Assembly: GCF_017916325.1 (NCBI RefSeq)
Contig: NC_090165.1
Location: 744,001-808,000, forward strand
DNA length: 64,000 nt
Source of the DNA: Leishmania martiniquensis
Taxonomy: Eukaryota > Euglenozoa > Kinetoplastea > Trypanosomatida > Trypanosomatidae
Direction: 5' to 3'
Shown: positions 1 to 9,524 of the stretch, piece after piece
How positions within the stretch are numbered: the stretch's first letter is position 1
How the letters are laid out: each line of letters begins with the position of its first letter
Position numbers and translations under genes: made by a program
Notes under the pieces: generated by a model
What the model saw: only the letters and a program-made list of their open reading frames with translations
Told to the model about the DNA's origin: nothing
Databases searched by the model: none

Positions 1-378
1 CTGCCACTGTGCTAAGCGGCCGGCGGCACCCTGGGTGAATAGCCTAACTTTGCAGACAGGACCCCACCCTGGGCGTTGGGGTTACGCCGGGCCGCTGTGC
101 GCCGGCTTCGGGGGCCCATGAGGTGGGGGAAGGTCGAAAAGGAATGGGTGGGTTTTCGCTTCGGTGGCGCCTGGGGGTGTGGGCAAGCAGTCCCTGGCCT
201 TTGGGGTAAAAGTGTGTGTGTATGTCGGGGGGGGGGCGCTGCTGCCCCCTCCTCTCCCACGGGCGACGGCGTCACCCGCAGAATGTTTCTCGTAAATTTT
301 CAACCGGTTTTCTATGGTCAGTGGGCTGCGCTCCGCAAGGAGTACAGACATGGTACAGTGTGGTTCTAAGAGATGGAT
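1..378 (-). other. Spacer, 3' UTR of the B-box gene
   Basis: This stretch lies downstream, in the minus sense, of the B-box protein stop. It holds a short (GT)n run near 211-222 and a run of ten G at 227-236. The open frames here are short, proline- and arginine-rich and overlap on both strands, so I call no gene. It is most likely 3' UTR and intergenic sequence. Confidence 0.6.
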
Positions 379-2289
379 TTACACGTCACAGTCGGTCTTC
401 AGGTAGTTGACATCGATGGCCTCCGGCAGTTGCACCTTGCCAGCCTCAGTGGTCACGTGCCGCACTGCTTTGAGCGCCTCCTCAACCGGCTGCAAGAGCG
501 CAGCGCTGTCGCCAATGCTGACGTTTTCATAGGCTGAGATGTTGACCGGCTCCCAGGCCCCGAACGCGCGCTGTGTGGTCCGCAGCAATGCGACGCAGTT
601 TGCCGTGTCCATGACGCCGCTGCGATAGGCAACGACCGGCTCGTCGGCGTCTTGTACCACTTCGCTCACAAACTGCACTGTGGCGGCGATGCGGGAGAGG
701 GAGTCCTGCAGTGCCTGCTGGCTGTGCTCTGCCCTTTGCTGGCACTGCTGCAGCAGACTCGCCTCCAGCGCATCGAGTCGAGTGCGCAGCCGCGTGAAGC
801 TCTGCGCAATGTCGCTGCGGGCGTGCTCGTGGGTCTGTGAAACGTCTGTTTGCGCTGCCTCGAACAGGTCAAACACACTCTTGATTTCTTGCGAAAAGGT
901 GATGGCGTTCTGCACCCACCGCTCCAGCCGCGGCGCCTCCCCGCGCGTAGCCTGCTCCATCGGGACGCAGGTCTCTTGCGAGTACCCGTCGTAGTACAGG
1001 CAGTGGCTGCAGAGCAGGCGCTTTTCAGTCGGCGACCAGAACTCCACCGTCTTGTTCGCGTGCACCGCGCACTGCAGATCCTCGCCGTTTCGCGACCGTC
1101 GAGTCGCCAGAGCAAGGGTGCCATTACTGCCCTCGCTGGTGTGTCTCGCCGCAGGCACGGCAGTAGCAAGGGCGGCGGATGACGGGGGCAGCCCTGCCGG
1201 AGCGGGAGGGGCACGCGACGGGCGACCGTTTCCCATCGCCGGCCCGGCGCCACCCAGGCGGCGTGTCACCACGATCGGCTCTAGCACGCTGACAAAAACA
1301 ACGAAGCGAGGCACAACCTGATGCATATGGCACACCGCTACAGCGTTGCGCGACGGGATTTGGAAGGCGTCGAAGCCAGCGTCCTCCAGCATCTCGAGGC
1401 ATTGCTCCATCGAGAAGCGATACAGGTTTGCGTTGAGGTCCTGCGCCTCCTCCTTGGTTACCGTGCGGGCCTTCCCCACCGCCACGTCAAACGCTACGAG
1501 TCCCCACCCCTCGCGGAACAGCTGCTCCATCTCTTGTGCTGGCACGCCGAGCCGGGTCGCCTCCCTGTCGTACAGCACCACCGCGCTCGAGCAGAGTCCA
1601 TCCGTGTCGTCTTGATTGGACAGTCCAAAAGGCGCGCCCGAGACGCACGCCTTCTGCATTTTGCGTAGCGTTGCCGGGCTGCATAGCTTCCACAACAGTT
1701 GCAACTCCATCGCCGGCGGGGCGGTGATGCTGTCACGACGGCTCGTCGTGTGCATGCGCGCGACGCGTTCCAACAGTGGGCCCCACGCCTCCGGTGAAGC
1801 CTCAACAGCAACGATGCCTTCGGTTAGCGACACCTGATACTCCACACCGCTCTGCGCGCCGAGCTTTGTGAGGAGGTACTCTGCCTCCTCCTTCACTTTC
1901 GCCGGCGACCGCCGCGGTGGCGCGAACGCGTTCTCCCGCAATGCGGTGCTCAGTGTGGAGTGGCCCCGTGCTGGCTCAGCTGAATCCGAAGCTGGCAGCG
2001 GTGCCCTCTTGCGCGTCGACAATGGCACAGGTGAGGAGGTGAGTCGCGTTCCATCGACGTGAGGCCTCGACATGGACAGCGTACTCCCGCTAGCGGCCGC
2101 TGACAGTGTTGCCGTTGTCGAGACGCTTCTCTGCCACTCTTTCACAAGCGAGGCGATCTGGAGAGGGGTGAAGGCGTTCATATTCTCCGCAAGGGTAAGG
2201 AAGGTGTCCTCAGTGCAGTAGACCAAGTCAGTGAGGCTGTAGCCGGAGTCCTTCAGCCTCTCCGTAAAGCGAGCCCAGAGCGAGGACAT
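379..2289 (-). CDS. B-box/coiled-coil protein with SAM-like start
   Basis: The predicted product is 636 residues. Residues 1-52 are short helical segments that could form a SAM-like fold, which is inference. Residues 55-135 and 345-400 are Ser/Ala/Pro-rich linkers. Residues 407-430 hold a B-box-like zinc site (C407, H410, then a CSHC group near 427-430) with an FW pair between. Residues 465-545 are a Gln/Glu-rich heptad stretch that should form a coiled coil. This is a TRIM-like order without an N-terminal RING, so ubiquitin-ligase activity is not supported and a scaffold role is more likely. The frame stays open upstream to a GTG at 2385, but 2289 is the first ATG. It is the last gene in transcription order within the window. 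The exact role is unknown. Confidence 0.8.
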   Translation of the reverse strand: MSSLWARFTERLKDSGYSLTDLVYCTEDTFLTLAENMNAFTPLQIASLVKEWQRSVSTTATLSAAASGSTLSMSRPHVDGTRLTSSPVPLSTRKRAPLPASDSAEPARGHSTLSTALRENAFAPPRRSPAKVKEEAEYLLTKLGAQSGVEYQVSLTEGIVAVEASPEAWGPLLERVARMHTTSRRDSITAPPAMELQLLWKLCSPATLRKMQKACVSGAPFGLSNQDDTDGLCSSAVVLYDREATRLGVPAQEMEQLFREGWGLVAFDVAVGKARTVTKEEAQDLNANLYRFSMEQCLEMLEDAGFDAFQIPSRNAVAVCHMHQVVPRFVVFVSVLEPIVVTRRLGGAGPAMGNGRPSRAPPAPAGLPPSSAALATAVPAARHTSEGSNGTLALATRRSRNGEDLQCAVHANKTVEFWSPTEKRLLCSHCLYYDGYSQETCVPMEQATRGEAPRLERWVQNAITFSQEIKSVFDLFEAAQTDVSQTHEHARSDIAQSFTRLRTRLDALEASLLQQCQQRAEHSQQALQDSLSRIAATVQFVSEVVQDADEPVVAYRSGVMDTANCVALLRTTQRAFGAWEPVNISAYENVSIGDSAALLQPVEEALKAVRHVTTEAGKVQLPEAIDVNYLKTDCDV

Positions 2290-3750
2290 GATGATCGATG
2301 GTGCTTGCCGGCGTAGGGACGAGTTTTGTGAAGAGAAATACCACGGCAAACAGTGCAGAGGAGCTGTGAGGGCAGACCACGACACACCTTCAGCAGTCGA
2401 CTCCCACTCTCAGAATCTGATCCACTTTACCGCACAAGACGTCCTCTTCGAGGGCAAACAGAGAGAGAGCTAAAAACGAAGAAGAACCGAAATCGCTGTA
2501 TCGCGTCCTGCACGATAAAGGGCTACAACACCACTCGTCAATGGACCGTGATGGATGAGGCACGAAGTAATCGATACACGTCTAAGTGGTGGTAGTCAAG
2601 AGAGGTTGGGTGCGTGGGTGGGCGTCCAACTCAGCGATGGACGCCTCCGCGATCCGCGGCGCTGGGTGAGACTCGTATTGCAATGAGAATGGCCGCCAAC
2701 ACATGCGAAATGCGTGTGCTGATATGGAGGTGCGTATGGGGGGAGGGGGAGTGGAGTAAGAATCGTGTGGAGCAGAGACAGTCTCAGTAGCAGCAGAGCA
2801 AGGGAGACAAACGGCGCATGAGGAGGAGTCGGGCGTCATCCCTTCATGTAAGCGAGGCAGTTCATTACCCTGTCCATTACGCAGCGCTGAGTTACACTAA
2901 GGTGCATATATATATATATGCACCGCGCGGCGCCGATGGCGTTCACTCTTCCGTTAGCGTTTGGTGTTTCCGTGCCTTCTCTGGAAGTAGAAAGGGGGGA
3001 GGGAAGTGGGGACTGCGAACAGAGAGCCCCTTTCCAGCCCACACGCACGCACGCAATACGAAAGAGCACCTGTAGAGGAGGGCACACCTGTGCGTCTCCA
3101 CAACGCAGCGGTACACGATGAGGCAAAGCAACAACATGGCAAGCGGCGGGTACGATGAAGAAAAATGGTGAGAGGGACTGAATAACGACGAACGCAAAAC
3201 AAAAACAACACACACAGCGCGAGACGGACTAAAAACAAAGGGGCCATGCAGCTGTGGGGGGACGTGAGCCGCCTCCCGCCACCCGCCACCCGCCACCCGC
3301 ACAGCTCCTACACGCGCATACGCCCACACATCCAGAAGGGTCGGCAGAGGAGCACAAAAAAAAACGCATCCACAGGATTCGCGTTGCGGTACTAATAAAA
3401 GAGGTGTGTGCGTGTGTGTGGGTGGGGAAGGTGGGGAGGAGATGGGGCGTGTGAAGCGGAACGAAAACTGCCGTGAGCACCCGAAACGGACAGCTGACTC
3501 GAAAAGGCAACAAACACCCCCTCCCCCCTCGTCATTGGGAAGGAGGGTAGGGAGAGGGGCGTAGCGCAGCACTCGGTGGAGGGTGTGTGCTCAGAGCGCA
3601 GAGAGAGAGACGCGTTGTGGAAGGGCCAGCATGCAGCCGAGAGCGTATCACCGCCCCCCTCCTTCCACTCTTCAACAGGAAAACGAGAAAAAAAAAGAGA
3701 CTCCACAGTGAGGTGCCTCAACATCTTCCACCCATTGTGCTCTACCGAGT
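2290..3750. other. Spacer between the B-box and HORMA-like genes
   Basis: I see no gene here. The spacer holds a perfect 24-base AT-rich palindrome at 2901-2924, a CCACCCG-type short tandem near 3277-3301 and a (GT)n run near 3403-3420. The plus strand is purine-rich over long stretches, so the transcribed RNA is pyrimidine-rich, as expected around a trans-splice site for the B-box gene. Confidence 0.6.
2901..2924. repeat. Perfect AT-rich palindrome
   Basis: A GGTGC arm, alternating AT, then GCACC makes a perfect 24-base inverted repeat in the spacer. It could form a hairpin in RNA or a cruciform in DNA. No function can be read from the sequence. Confidence 0.85.
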
Positions 3751-5370
3751 CTAGGGCACCTCACGAAGGTTGAGCGACAGCACCAAATCCCCAAAGGGGG
3801 CTGGCTGCACATGCTGCAGCTTGACTTTGGAGCAGAGACCGAGGAGTGACATTAGGTGCTCCGTGGCCGCGCTGCTGGACACACTCTCGGAACTTTCCGG
3901 CAACGCAGCCTCTGTGCCGAGGTCCTCGAGATCCACCTCGCTGGAGAGAAACCGCTTGTCGATGTCGACGCCGGAAAGGGCGCCCATGGAGATAGACGGT
4001 ACGAGCGACCCCATCTCGGGCCTCTGCTGAGAGAGGCTGCTCCTGGGCTTCTTCCCGAGCGAGGGTGATGAGGAGGTGGAGGGTGACTGCTTGCGGGAGC
4101 AGACGAGCGTGCCCATGCGGCGCACGTGCTCTGCGTTCGACAACAGCACTGCGTCCTCCAACTGATTCACAGCCCCTAGGGTGGCCATGTGCGCTGCGCC
4201 GCCACTACCTCCTGGATAGTTGCTCGCGAAAATGCTGCTGTGTGTCATTGGAGGGCTGGAGCGCGACCGCCGGGACTGCCGCGAGCGATCGCCGTCGAGC
4301 AGATCTGATTGCTCCACGGACGGCAGGGCAAACTCGGACACCCCCTGCCCCGGGGACAGCCGAGCGCCGGGTATCAAAGGAGAGAGGGTCGTGCCGGGAC
4401 TGCGAGAGTGGTGCGACGAAGGCGCCAACGTGGCGGTTGGTGCGAGGTAGGGCGTGGGCAAGGAGGACTTCCCGAGTGAGCCCATGACCTCCGGCGTGAT
4501 AGACTGTGAGCGGGCCTCGGCGTCGCTACCGAAGCGACGCAGGCGAGGGCTGCCAGTGCGGATCGGCGACGACCTCTTCCCCGCCACACGGACAGCTGTG
4601 TCTTGATCTCTGTCGTCGGTGGCTGGCATGGGCATGGACGAGCTGGCTTGGGGGGTGGGCTGAATCCAGGAGCGGTGCCGCCATGCGCGGTCCATTGTCA
4701 CGTCTACACGCACAAAGTCATCACTGGACCAGAGATACTGCCGCCGCGCGTGCGCGGGAATCGTTGGGCATTCGTCGCTGGACCGAAAGAGACGCAGGGA
4801 CACATGGTTCGCTGGAGAATGAGGAGTGCGTGCCCTGCTCCACGATGCACTCAGCGGCAGGGGAGAGCTTGGCAGTGATTCCACATGTCTCTCGGGAGAG
4901 GATGGGAAGTTGCTGCTGTTGGCGTCGTCAGTTGCCGTCACACAACTCTGCAGCACGACGCCGTAGATATCCTGGCATCGAAGATGCGCAAAGAGAACGC
5001 GCACAAGCGTGTTGAGGGCCTCGAGCTGCTCAAAGTCGCGCGGCACAGAGTGGTCGGTCGCCGGCTCTCGGTAATCCTGAAGCGTCCACACTTCCACCGG
5101 GGAGTGGTTGAGATAGACGACGAGGTGAAGCGGGCCGCGGAAGGGGGCGGCGGCGTTGGGAGCCAGCGCACCGCTGCGCCAGCTGCACTGACGCCAAAGT
5201 TCCTCGGCCTCCTCATAGTTACCGCTATCTCGCATCGAAAGGCCGCCAAAGTGGAACGTCACGGGGCCCTTCTCATGGTCCTTGTAGTTGGGTGACCGTG
5301 CATCGCGAATGAGGCGCAGTAGGTTGACCAGAAGTGGCGCATTATCCACGGCAGTGCGCAGCGGCTCCAT
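3751..5370 (-). CDS. Conserved-type hypothetical, HORMA-like N-terminus and long disordered tail
   Basis: The predicted product is 539 residues. The first ~160 residues look folded. They include a strand pattern leading to a V-E-V-W-T-L segment, then a helix with LNTLVRVLF and a following DIYGVVLQ strand. That succession resembles the HORMA fold of ATG13-type proteins, with the W-x-L strand, a helix, then a Y-containing strand. The remaining ~380 residues are Ser/Pro/Arg-rich and probably disordered, ending in a short ordered segment. A HORMA domain followed by a long disordered tail is the ATG13 plan, but the match is by eye and weak. The first ATG is at 5370; the frame extends to a GTG at 5394. 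I would call it hypothetical until a profile search is done. Confidence 0.75.
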   Translation of the reverse strand: MEPLRTAVDNAPLLVNLLRLIRDARSPNYKDHEKGPVTFHFGGLSMRDSGNYEEAEELWRQCSWRSGALAPNAAAPFRGPLHLVVYLNHSPVEVWTLQDYREPATDHSVPRDFEQLEALNTLVRVLFAHLRCQDIYGVVLQSCVTATDDANSSNFPSSPERHVESLPSSPLPLSASWSRARTPHSPANHVSLRLFRSSDECPTIPAHARRQYLWSSDDFVRVDVTMDRAWRHRSWIQPTPQASSSMPMPATDDRDQDTAVRVAGKRSSPIRTGSPRLRRFGSDAEARSQSITPEVMGSLGKSSLPTPYLAPTATLAPSSHHSRSPGTTLSPLIPGARLSPGQGVSEFALPSVEQSDLLDGDRSRQSRRSRSSPPMTHSSIFASNYPGGSGGAAHMATLGAVNQLEDAVLLSNAEHVRRMGTLVCSRKQSPSTSSSPSLGKKPRSSLSQQRPEMGSLVPSISMGALSGVDIDKRFLSSEVDLEDLGTEAALPESSESVSSSAATEHLMSLLGLCSKVKLQHVQPAPFGDLVLSLNLREVP

Positions 5371-6601
5371 GTCGGACGTGGTTTGTAAACGCACCAGCCC
5401 TCCGCACCCGACCTATGCGCACCAGTGTGAGATAGACGAGGGCTTAGACGGACTGAAAAGGCAGCCACAAACGCACACGCACACCTGCACCTCTGAGTGT
5501 CCGTATCTGTTGAGGCGTATTGGTGCGTTTAGGTGGGCACAGACCCTCTCTACTTGGGCAACGCGCACCGATTGTGCGAGGGCGAATAGACGACAGAAAT
5601 CGGTGGAGGGTTCGGCGTGCTCGCAAGGTGCCGTTTTATAGCAGCACGTGCCGTCTATGTGAAAAGGGAGAAGCGAAAAGAACTCTGTGGTTGCAATAAG
5701 TGTGGGATTAGCAGAGGGGAGCACAGCGTCGGGGTGTCGACGGGAGGGGAACCGCGACGAGCGCAAGCGAAATAGGGAGGGTGAGGGGTGTGTGTGGGTA
5801 CGGTGAGAAGAGCTGTTTCCTTACTTGTACTCGCAGGGAAAGAAATGACTGCAGGGAGAGAGAAAGGAAACACGTGCAAGCACACATGTGGAAGAGAGGA
5901 GAAATGGGAAGGGGTGCGTGGGAGGTCGCTCTCACGCATGCGCACCTGAAGCAGACACGCGAGCCGGCACCAGACAACTTCAGGCCGGCGACGAGAGGCA
6001 CCTCACCCAATGAGGACGAATACACACCCAACAGACAACCCGACCCTAACAAGAGAAACTGCAGGCTTCGTTGTTGTTTCTTTCTTTCTCTGTGAAAGCT
6101 ATCGGCTATGTGATCTCACGCGCTACATGAAGAGTGCGCCCGGCGTACCCAAAGCGGTGCACACGTGCAATGAAGGAGGAGGGCAGCGACGTAAGGAAGG
6201 CGGTGGTATGCTCAGAAAGGTGGAGAGTCATGGACAGGATATGAGCTGACAGGGCGCCCTTCAGGCTTGTGGGCAGATGCGTGATGAGGATGACAGCCCT
6301 CTCTGTGTGCTTTCACATGCAACGGATGTGCACCCGACACAGGAGGGGAGAGGGGGGGGTACATTAGGGGGTCGCGAGTCCTCTCTCTCTGCACACAATA
6401 GCGCTACCCGTCCTGCAGAGCAGCGTGCGTTCGGGTGTTATTTAGGCCCATGTAGCATCATCTCGGTCATCCTTCGTGCGAAGGAAAAAAAAAGAACGCA
6501 CAAAGGTCGAACGTCTGCAGTGATGATGCCGTGCAACGAAAAAAGGTAACGAAGCTATCCCTCTTCTTTTTATATATTTCAATTACGGTGGGTCTCTCGC
6601 C
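5371..6601. other. Spacer between the HORMA-like and RsfS genes
   Basis: I see no gene. It holds purine-rich plus-strand tracts, a G-run near 6350-6358 and an A-run near 6484-6492. It should contain the 5' UTR of the HORMA-like gene and the 3' UTR of the RsfS gene. Confidence 0.55.
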
Positions 6602-7705
6602 TCACATCTGCCGCATGAGGAGATCTTTGCAGTAATCGACTTCAAAGTCCTCCAGGTCTTGCAAGTTCAGCGTCAGCGTCCACAGTCCGTGCGCCTTTAC
6701 CTGCCGCCCCTCGCTTATGGGGGCATTCGCAGCAGCCAACGGGTCCATGGAGCGTGTCACTGCCCACTTGCGCTCCAGCGTCGTCTCTTCCCGGAAACTC
6801 TCCACCATCAGATTCACCACGATACGGCCAACCGGAACGACCTCCCACAGCTCGTCCGTCTGCTTGCGCTTGATCTTCGAAATGCGATGCACCTTGTCTG
6901 CGTTCTGCACGGCCCAGGCAGCAAGGTGAATGTGTCGTGCTCCCTCGCACGTGCCGAACATGATGTAGTCGAAATTGGATGTCTTCTCAGAGACGTCGAT
7001 GCAGCAGAGATCACGCACCTTCAGCGACGCCAAAATGTCAGCAACCTCCTTCACATCCTCCAGCTGCGCCTTCTTGGCGTCCTGCCACGTCTCGTCAATG
7101 ACGCCATTCACCTCCATCTCGAGCAGCATCTCCGCAAATCGCTCATCATCGTAAGGCAGGCGCGAAGGATCTGGGAGACGGCTCTCGTCAGCAGGGCGAC
7201 CCTCAGCCATGAGTGCCTCCGCGCTACTAGTTGCGCTAGACGACGGCACCGACGACAACTCCACGGTTGAGCTAGCGGATGCGTCTGCAGGACTGTCTGC
7301 GTAAGCTGCCTCCTCACCTGGTGCCAGGCCCGCTCTCGTGCATGCCCGTGGGCGCACGTCCGCCGTCTCCCCCGCGCCCAACGGTATCTGAAGACGCGAG
7401 TAGCGTGCGCCCTCCTCCTCGGATGCAACCCGAACCACACCAAGCACCTCGCTCCTTGCAACATCCTTCAGTCTGCTCGAGGGCGAGGCTGATCCTCCTG
7501 CCGGTGCGGGATTCGGCATCGCTGCGGAGAGACCCAGAAGATCAATGTCTACAAAATTATCCTCGTCTGCTGCATGTGGCGCGTGCGTCGGCCGCAGGTG
7601 TGCGTTAGACACGCTGAACAGCCACCTGTGGGGAGACCGCAGCGCTTGTGGCGTTAGCCGCACACATGCCAGGACAGGCTGCAACGTGGTCCCTCTACAC
7701 AACAT
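6602..7705 (-). CDS. Mitochondrial ribosomal silencing factor RsfS/Iojap (MALSU1-like)
   Basis: The predicted product is 367 residues. Residues ~215-315 match the RsfS/Iojap oligomerisation domain: a VADILASLKVRDL helix-strand, ID followed by a DYIMFGTCEGARH core, a W near 287 before VVPVGRIVVNLM, and a final LERKW. This family binds uL14 on the large ribosomal subunit and blocks premature joining; the mitochondrial forms act in large-subunit assembly. The first ~35 residues are Arg/Ser-rich and hydrophobic without acids, consistent with a mitochondrial presequence. Residues 60-180 are low-complexity and unusual for the family, which is often just the domain plus a short leader. The frame is open upstream to 8164, but a likely splice acceptor at 7757-7758 and the presequence favour the ATG at 7705. 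Confidence 0.85.
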   Translation of the reverse strand: MLCRGTTLQPVLACVRLTPQALRSPHRWLFSVSNAHLRPTHAPHAADEDNFVDIDLLGLSAAMPNPAPAGGSASPSSRLKDVARSEVLGVVRVASEEEGARYSRLQIPLGAGETADVRPRACTRAGLAPGEEAAYADSPADASASSTVELSSVPSSSATSSAEALMAEGRPADESRLPDPSRLPYDDERFAEMLLEMEVNGVIDETWQDAKKAQLEDVKEVADILASLKVRDLCCIDVSEKTSNFDYIMFGTCEGARHIHLAAWAVQNADKVHRISKIKRKQTDELWEVVPVGRIVVNLMVESFREETTLERKWAVTRSMDPLAAANAPISEGRQVKAHGLWTLTLNLQDLEDFEVDYCKDLLMRQM

Positions 7706-9524
7706 CGGAGACGGTAAATGTTGTGTGTTGAGATGCGTGCAACTCCGAGAGCGCTGCTGCCAGTCACCACACACAAATAGTTGAAAAAAACACCAACGAC
7801 GAAGTGCGAAATACGCATAAGGAAGGGGATGGACAGAGACACAGATGGGCGTATTGCAGGGGGACGAGAGACGATACTCATCATGGAAGTGAGAGGAAGA
7901 GAGGGAGGCCGATGTACAAAGGCGTGTGCAGTCGGGGAGGGGGCCGCCCAGCCTTTGCGGTTGACCTTGACGTTGTGAAAGCGCCAAACGCGCCGCAGCA
8001 CACGTATACGGGGCGTAGTTACCCGTTTCCATGCAGCGCACACAGACGACCACTTCAGCAAGGGCATGACCTGCCACACAGAGAAGGAAGCGGAGCAGGC
8101 ACAAGAACACAAAAAGCCCATGTCCGGCGGTTCCACTCACTTCTCTTCCAGAGCACATCCTCACGACGGCTCTTCGGCGGGCTCCTCCCTCTCCTTGCCT
8201 TTTTTTGGTGGCTTGCTTTCTGTTTTTGCGCCTGTCGTGAAGGATTTCGCCCAGTTCAACACATTAGCAAAAAAACGTTGAGCTCGCCCTCCTTGCATTG
8301 TGTTGGCAGAGAGTGGTGGCGGCAGGTGTGTACAGACGGTGTTAGGGAAATAATAAGAGGACGGTAATTTTTGTGAGCGCGCGCCCTGAGAGGGCGACTG
8401 ACCAACGGTCTTTCTCCTTATATGCAACGCGGAGGGAGCGCAAGGAATAGAACAGGAAACAGAAAATGTGTTTTAGCCCTGCGGAGAGAGAGGGGCTTCC
8501 CCAACACGGGGCTGACGCAGCATCCACAGCGACACGACACCGAAGGGGTGTGTGGGGGATGGGATGCGGGGAGACGGCGAGGGCACAATGGGAACAGCAA
8601 TTTAGACATTCACATACGCAGAGAGAGAGAGAAATAGCAACAGCGACGGCGACAACGCTTTGCGTGCATCTAAAAATTGTGTGACTGCGCCGGTCCGTTG
8701 GAACAATTGCTTAAACAGCAAAAAAGACTGTGAAAGGGCCTTGCAGGGTGAGAAGCATACGTGTGCGACGTAGAGGAGAGCGAGACCAAAGGGGGGAGGA
8801 GGGGGGACCATGGAAGGGGAGCTCTAACGATGAAACACAGCCAACATAAAAATGAAAAAAAAAAGCGACGGACGGGCAATGGGTGAATGGAAACAGCGAA
8901 ATAGGGGGTGACGCACAGAAAAGCTGACGAGAAGGAGGGAGGAGATCACTGCGCATGGCAAGTAGATACTGAGAAGAAGCGAGCCCCCGAGTGCTCGTGC
9001 GTGTTTGTGTAAAGGGTTGCTAACGCGAGGGCAAAGGGAAAGAGGGCGCAGAATATCAGAGGCACCATGGATTATGGCACAAAAAGTGCAAGTAAGGTTC
9101 TCCAACACGCGACGGCATGTCAGGTACACGCGACCTTGGTGGCGCCACCACCACCCCCTCAACAAAGTGAAGTTGGTTCGCTCATGGCACAGCCGTGCCC
9201 GTGAAGTTCCCTCGATACGATTGTCTATGCCCACCTGCGTACATATAGATCCCTGCAAGTGGATGTATACGAGACGATCCATGCATATGGCGATGCTTCC
9301 ATTCATGTAGCAGACGCGCACTGAGAGGGACATCCGAGGAGAAGGGTGGGGGGCAGGGGGAGAAACAGATGTGTGGAGGGGAGGGTTACCGGTGAGCCTG
9401 TCTTGTGGCACTCGATACCGCTGAGACACGCACAGAGCGAGAGCGAAGAGGCGGCGAAAGCCGGCGTTCACTGATTTTCTTCTCTCCCCCCAGACACACC
9501 CCATGATCCGTAGAGGAACAGCAA
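7706..9524. other. Spacer between RsfS and the kinase gene
   Basis: No gene is called. A 274-codon minus-strand open frame at 8824-9648 overlaps the kinase C-terminus and has no coding character. The stretch holds A-runs (T in the RNA), G-runs near 8790-8812 and the likely splice site for the RsfS gene. Confidence 0.55.
7757..7790 (-). promoter_or_regulatory. Likely trans-splice acceptor for the RsfS gene
   Basis: In the minus sense a run of seven T (near 7784-7790) is followed by the first AG at 7758-7757. That is 52 bases before the ATG at 7705. This fits the kinetoplastid polypyrimidine-AG rule and helps decide the start. Transcript ends were not seen. Confidence 0.4.
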
